64,000 nt of DNA. Source: Roseiarcus sp963832305 (lineage in GTDB: Bacteria; Pseudomonadota; Alphaproteobacteria; Rhizobiales; Beijerinckiaceae). Each line of letters opens with the position of its first letter. Positions within the stretch are counted from its first letter, which is position 1. Below, piece after piece: positions 61,071-64,000 of this stretch. The stretch is from assembly GCA_963832305.1 (NCBI GenBank), contig CAWHTU010000015.1, positions 1 to 64,000 of the forward strand, read 5' to 3'. A program made the position numbers and the translations under genes. The notes under the pieces are model-generated. The model saw nothing but the letters and a program-made list of their open reading frames with translations. It was not told the origin of the DNA and did no database searches.

Positions 61071-61340
61071 ATGTCGATCAGCGCCGAGCGCAAGAGCGCG
61101 CTCATTAATCAATACGCTTTGAAAGTCGGCGACACCGGGTCGCCCGAGGTGCAGGTTGCGATTCTCACCGAACGGATCGCCAACCTGACCGGTCACTTCA
61201 AGACCCACGTCAAGGACAACCATTCCCGCCGCGGCCTGCTCAAGATGGTGTCGCAGCGGCGAACGCTGCTCGATTACGTCAAGAAGCAGGACGAACAACG
61301 CTATAAGACCCTCATCGAGCGTCTGGGCATCCGCCGCTGA
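61071..61340 (+). CDS. rpsO: 30S ribosomal protein S15
   Basis: An 89-residue S15 from the ATG at 61071 (MSISAERKSALINQYALKVG). The conserved TGSPEVQVAILTERIANLTG, HFKTHVKDNHSRRGLLKMV and RLGIRR are complete. S15 is an early 30S assembly protein binding 16S rRNA. pnp follows, the classic rpsO-pnp pair; truB, usually upstream, is replaced here by the prolyl-tRNA editing gene on the other strand. Confidence 0.97.
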   Translation: MSISAERKSALINQYALKVGDTGSPEVQVAILTERIANLTGHFKTHVKDNHSRRGLLKMVSQRRTLLDYVKKQDEQRYKTLIERLGIRR

Positions 61341-61444
61341 AGGCGACCCCGACGCGAACGGGGCGCCATAATTCGTGCGTCTCGACCTCAAGAATCGGAC
61401 GGCGGCGTCGGCCGACGTCCGCAAACCCAATGCGCGAGCCTGGC

Positions 61445-61503
61445 GTCATGGCAGGATCGCGAGGGGCTGGCGCTTGTCCAGCCTCTCGCCGTCTTGCCGA
61501 TGA
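61445..61503 (+). promoter_or_regulatory. Long hairpin in the pnp leader
   Basis: An extended imperfect stem-loop has an inner stem GAGGGGCTGG/CCAGCCTCTC and an outer GTCAT-GGCA arm matching TGCC-GATGAC. It sits between rpsO and pnp, about 70 bp before the pnp start. In other bacteria such a hairpin is cut by RNase III and mediates PNPase autoregulation, so the same is likely here. Confidence 0.6.
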
Positions 61504-61570
61504 CGAGCCCGATATCCGGGCGGCATGGGCCTCAGGCTTTCGCATCCTCAACTCAGCAGGATGATGAAAG

Positions 61571-63715
61571 ATGTTTAACATTGAACGCGAAGAATTCGAT
61601 TGGTGCGGGCGCAGGCTCGTGCTCGAGACCGGGCGCCTCGCCCGTCAGGCCGACGGTGCGGTGTTCGCCACCTGGGGCGAAACGACTGTGCTCGCCACGG
61701 TCGTCGCCGCCAAGGAGGCGAAGGCTGGCCAGGACTTTTTTCCCTTGACCGTCCACTACCAGGAGAAGGCGTTCGCCGCCGGCCGCATTCCCGGGGGCTA
61801 TCTCAAGCGCGAGGGCCGTCCCTCAGACCGCGAAACGCTGACCTCCCGCCTCATCGATCGGCCGATTCGCCCCCTGTTTCCGGAGGACTTCCGCTGCGAC
61901 ACTCAGGTGATCGCTACGGTCTTTTCCTATGACCTCGAGACCCACTCTGACATTCTGGCGATGATCGCCTCCTCTGCCGCGCTCACCCTTTCCGGCGTGC
62001 CGTTCATGGGTCCGATCGGGGCGGCGCGGGTCGGCGTCATCAAGGGCGAGATCAGGGTCAACCCGACCGTCGAGGAGATGAAGGACTCGTCGCTCGATCT
62101 GGTCGTCGCCGGCACCGCCGACGCGGTGCTGATGGTCGAGTCGGAAGCCCAGGAGCTGTCCGAGGACGTGATGCTGAAAGCGGTGATGGCGGGCCACGCC
62201 GGTTTCCAGCCGGTCATCCAGGCGATCATTCGCCTCGCCGAAAAGGCCGCCAAGGAGCCTCGCGAGCTCAGCGCGCAAGATCGTTCGGCGGTCGAAAAGG
62301 CGGTCTTGGAGGTCGGTGAGGCCGATCTGCGCGCCGCCTACGCGCTCACCCAGAAGCAGGAGCGCTACGCTGCCGTCGACGCCGTCAAGGCCAAGGTGAT
62401 GGCGGCGCTGGCGCCGCAGGGCGCCGAGCCCAAATTCCCGCCCGAGGCGATCGCCGAGGCGTTCCACAACGCCCAGGCCAAGGTCGTGCGCTGGAACATC
62501 CTCGATCAGAAGCGCCGCATCGACGGCCGCGACCTGACCACCGTTCGGCCAATCCTGGCGCAGGTCGGAGTGCTTCCCCGCACCCACGGCTCGGCCTTGT
62601 TCACCCGCGGCGAAACTCAGGCGCTCGTGGTCGCGACGCTGGGCACCGGCGAGGACGAGCAATATGTCAACTCCCTCGACGGCACCTACAAGGAGCGCTT
62701 CCTGCTCCACTACAACTTCCCGCCTTATTCGGTCGGCGAGACTGGTCGCATGGGCTCGCCTGGCCGGCGAGAGATCGGCCACGGCAAGCTCGCCTGGCGG
62801 GCGATCCGCCCGATGCTTCCGACCGCGGCCGAATTCCCCTACACGATCCGCGTCGTCTCCGAGATCACCGAGTCCAATGGATCGTCGTCGATGGCCACGG
62901 TTTGCGGCTCGTCGCTGGCGCTGATGGACGCCGGCGTGCCGCTGAAGCGTCCGATCGCCGGCATCGCGATGGGTCTCATCCTTGAAGGCTCGCGCTACGC
63001 AGTGCTCTCCGACATTCTCGGCGACGAGGATCATCTCGGCGACATGGACTTCAAGGTCGCCGGCACCAGCGAAGGGGTCACCTCGCTGCAGATGGACATC
63101 AAGATCGCCGGCATCACCGAGGAGATCATGGCCCATGCCCTCGCCCAGGCGCGCGACGGCCGCCTGCATATTTTGGGCGAGATGAGCAAGGCAATTACGG
63201 GAGCGCGCGCCGAGCTTGGCGAATTCGCGCCGCGCATCGAGACCATGAAGATCCCGACCGACAAGATCCGTGAGGTCATCGGCACGGGCGGCAAGGTGAT
63301 CCGCGAGATCGTTGAAAAGACCGGGGCCAAGATCAACATCGAGGACGACGGCACGGTGAAAATCGCCTCAAGCGACGGCGCGAAGATCAAGGCCGCCGTC
63401 AACTGGATCAAGTCGATCGCCTCGGAGCCGGAGGTCGGCCAGATCTACGACGGCACGGTGGTCAAGACGGTCGAGTTCGGGGCCTTCGTCAATTTCTTCG
63501 GGTCGAAGGACGGCCTCGTCCACATTTCGCAGCTCGCCAAGACGCGGGTCAACAAGACGACCGACGTCGTGAAGGAAGGCGACCGGGTCAAGGTCAAAGT
63601 CATGGGCCACGACGATCGCGGCAAGGTCAAGCTGTCGATGCGCGTCGTCGACCAGCAGACCGGCGCCGATCTCGAAAAGGCGCCCGTTGCGGAGCCGGCC
63701 GCGACCGCCGAATAG
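61571..63715 (+). CDS. pnp: Polyribonucleotide nucleotidyltransferase (PNPase)
   Basis: A full-length 714-residue PNPase, the 3'-5' phosphorolytic exonuclease of the degradosome. The two RNase PH domains carry GAVFATWGETTVLATVVAAK and the FFPLTVHYQEK block (first), and HGSALFTRGETQALVVATLG with FLLHYNFPPYSVGETGRMGS (second). KH (about 560-620) has IREVIGTGGKVIREI. S1 (about 625-695) has GQIYDGTVVKTVEFGAFVNF. It ends at 63715. Confidence 0.97.
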   Translation: MFNIEREEFDWCGRRLVLETGRLARQADGAVFATWGETTVLATVVAAKEAKAGQDFFPLTVHYQEKAFAAGRIPGGYLKREGRPSDRETLTSRLIDRPIRPLFPEDFRCDTQVIATVFSYDLETHSDILAMIASSAALTLSGVPFMGPIGAARVGVIKGEIRVNPTVEEMKDSSLDLVVAGTADAVLMVESEAQELSEDVMLKAVMAGHAGFQPVIQAIIRLAEKAAKEPRELSAQDRSAVEKAVLEVGEADLRAAYALTQKQERYAAVDAVKAKVMAALAPQGAEPKFPPEAIAEAFHNAQAKVVRWNILDQKRRIDGRDLTTVRPILAQVGVLPRTHGSALFTRGETQALVVATLGTGEDEQYVNSLDGTYKERFLLHYNFPPYSVGETGRMGSPGRREIGHGKLAWRAIRPMLPTAAEFPYTIRVVSEITESNGSSSMATVCGSSLALMDAGVPLKRPIAGIAMGLILEGSRYAVLSDILGDEDHLGDMDFKVAGTSEGVTSLQMDIKIAGITEEIMAHALAQARDGRLHILGEMSKAITGARAELGEFAPRIETMKIPTDKIREVIGTGGKVIREIVEKTGAKINIEDDGTVKIASSDGAKIKAAVNWIKSIASEPEVGQIYDGTVVKTVEFGAFVNFFGSKDGLVHISQLAKTRVNKTTDVVKEGDRVKVKVMGHDDRGKVKLSMRVVDQQTGADLEKAPVAEPAATAE

Positions 63716-63740
63716 CCGCTCGAGCTTTCGAACCAGCGAG

Positions 63741-63767
63741 GAGCAGCGCCGATGTGGCGCCGCTCTT
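63741..63767 (+). terminator. Probable terminator of pnp
   Basis: A 10-bp stem GAGCAGCGCC/GGCGCCGCTC with one mismatch and a 5-nt loop, followed by TTT, lies 25 bp after the pnp stop. Confidence 0.6.
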
Positions 63768-63897
63768 TGCGGCGAGAGCGCGATGCTTGAGGGCGTTAAC
63801 GAAACTCGAGCAAATTTAGAAGCTGTAACCGCTCGTTAACGGGCCGGAAAGGCCGAATGCGCTATGGGGTCTGCACCCTATCACACGGACTGACCTC

Positions 63898-64000
63898 ATG
63901 TACGTGAGCTTTTCCAGCGGCCTCGACGACGGCCGGCCGCTTACCGCGATTGGTCGCATCAGGGCGGCGACGCGATGGCGCGCCGCGGGCGATCCGGGCG
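63898..64000 (+). CDS. Partial reading frame at the window end
   Basis: An ATG at 63898 opens a frame that is still open at the edge of the window (MYVSFSSGLDDGRPLTAIGR). No clear ribosome-binding site or family was recognised, and about 180 bp of gene-free sequence separate it from pnp. It is listed only because it continues beyond the window. Confidence 0.3.
   Translation, partial: MYVSFSSGLDDGRPLTAIGRIRAATRWRAAGDPG

Overview
The window is a GC-rich chromosomal segment of an alphaproteobacterium, most likely order Hyphomicrobiales (Rhizobiales) and perhaps a Beijerinckiaceae/Methylocystaceae-type lineage. Four things point there: the ChvI-ChvG-HprK-EIIA-HPr cluster, the rpoN-hpf-ptsN and lptC-lptA-lptB loci, a FixLJ/FixK-type regulatory set, and dispersed GC-rich palindromes. 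The genus cannot be fixed by reading.

0.2-15.1 kb, housekeeping: purS-purQ, then rpoN-hpf-ptsN on the minus strand, ahcY (+), a membrane-anchored TIR protein (-), a HugZ-like FMN protein (-), chvI-chvG-hprK-EIIA-ptsH (+), lptC-lptA-lptB (-) and a CAT-anticodon tRNA. The nitrogen-PTS proteins and their sigma-54 partner therefore lie within 13 kb. The chv/PTS block sits between lptB and rpoN, which are adjacent in many relatives.

15.1-38.7 kb, a stress island starting at the tRNA. Its genes are: a cNMP-binding/thioredoxin-reductase-like fusion, an aldo-keto reductase, a DJ-1/PfpI protein, a rhomboid protease with an SDH-type serine protease, a PoxB-like enzyme, grpE-dnaK-hsp20, a PRC-barrel protein, a DsbA-like thioredoxin, a peroxiredoxin, a CRP/FNR regulator, FixJ/FixL-like proteins, HdeD, a MEDS protein, an internally duplicated small protein, a three-BON protein and an FUSC transporter. 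Three perfect and two near-perfect TTGAY-N4-RTCAA (FNR/FixK) boxes lie in its intergenic gaps, so a low-oxygen or redox regulon is likely. Decayed pieces of FUSC, BON, formaldehyde dehydrogenase and integrase genes, and a RegB sensor cut short by the integrase remnant, show that the region was assembled by recombination.

38.7-49.8 kb: an SH3 protein, a glyoxylate/hydroxypyruvate reductase-like enzyme, an LppC-like lipoprotein, rsmI-yraN-gshB, glnD, a second grpE, alkB, a YebC-family gene and a Trp/Gly/His-rich secreted protein.

49.8-54.4 kb, accessory: a GNAT remnant, 21-bp tandem repeats, a two-gene unit divergent from a LexA/CI-like S24 repressor with a palindrome between them, and dapE. 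The 3' end of dapE is duplicated around an insertion carrying a DUF559 endonuclease-like gene. A second DUF559 gene next to it is bracketed by inverted copies of a 52-bp double-hairpin repeat. I consider this the most novel-looking system in the window.

54.4-64 kb: truA, a radical SAM protein, a zinc metallopeptidase, a glycosyltransferase, a LON-domain protein, a CnoX-like thioredoxin, a prolyl-tRNA editing protein, rpsO and pnp.

Single-base frameshifts break ahcY, gshB, truA, dapE (its stop), the LppC-like gene, the radical SAM gene (twice) and the glycosyltransferase. Several of these are normally essential, so sequencing or assembly errors are the likeliest cause.
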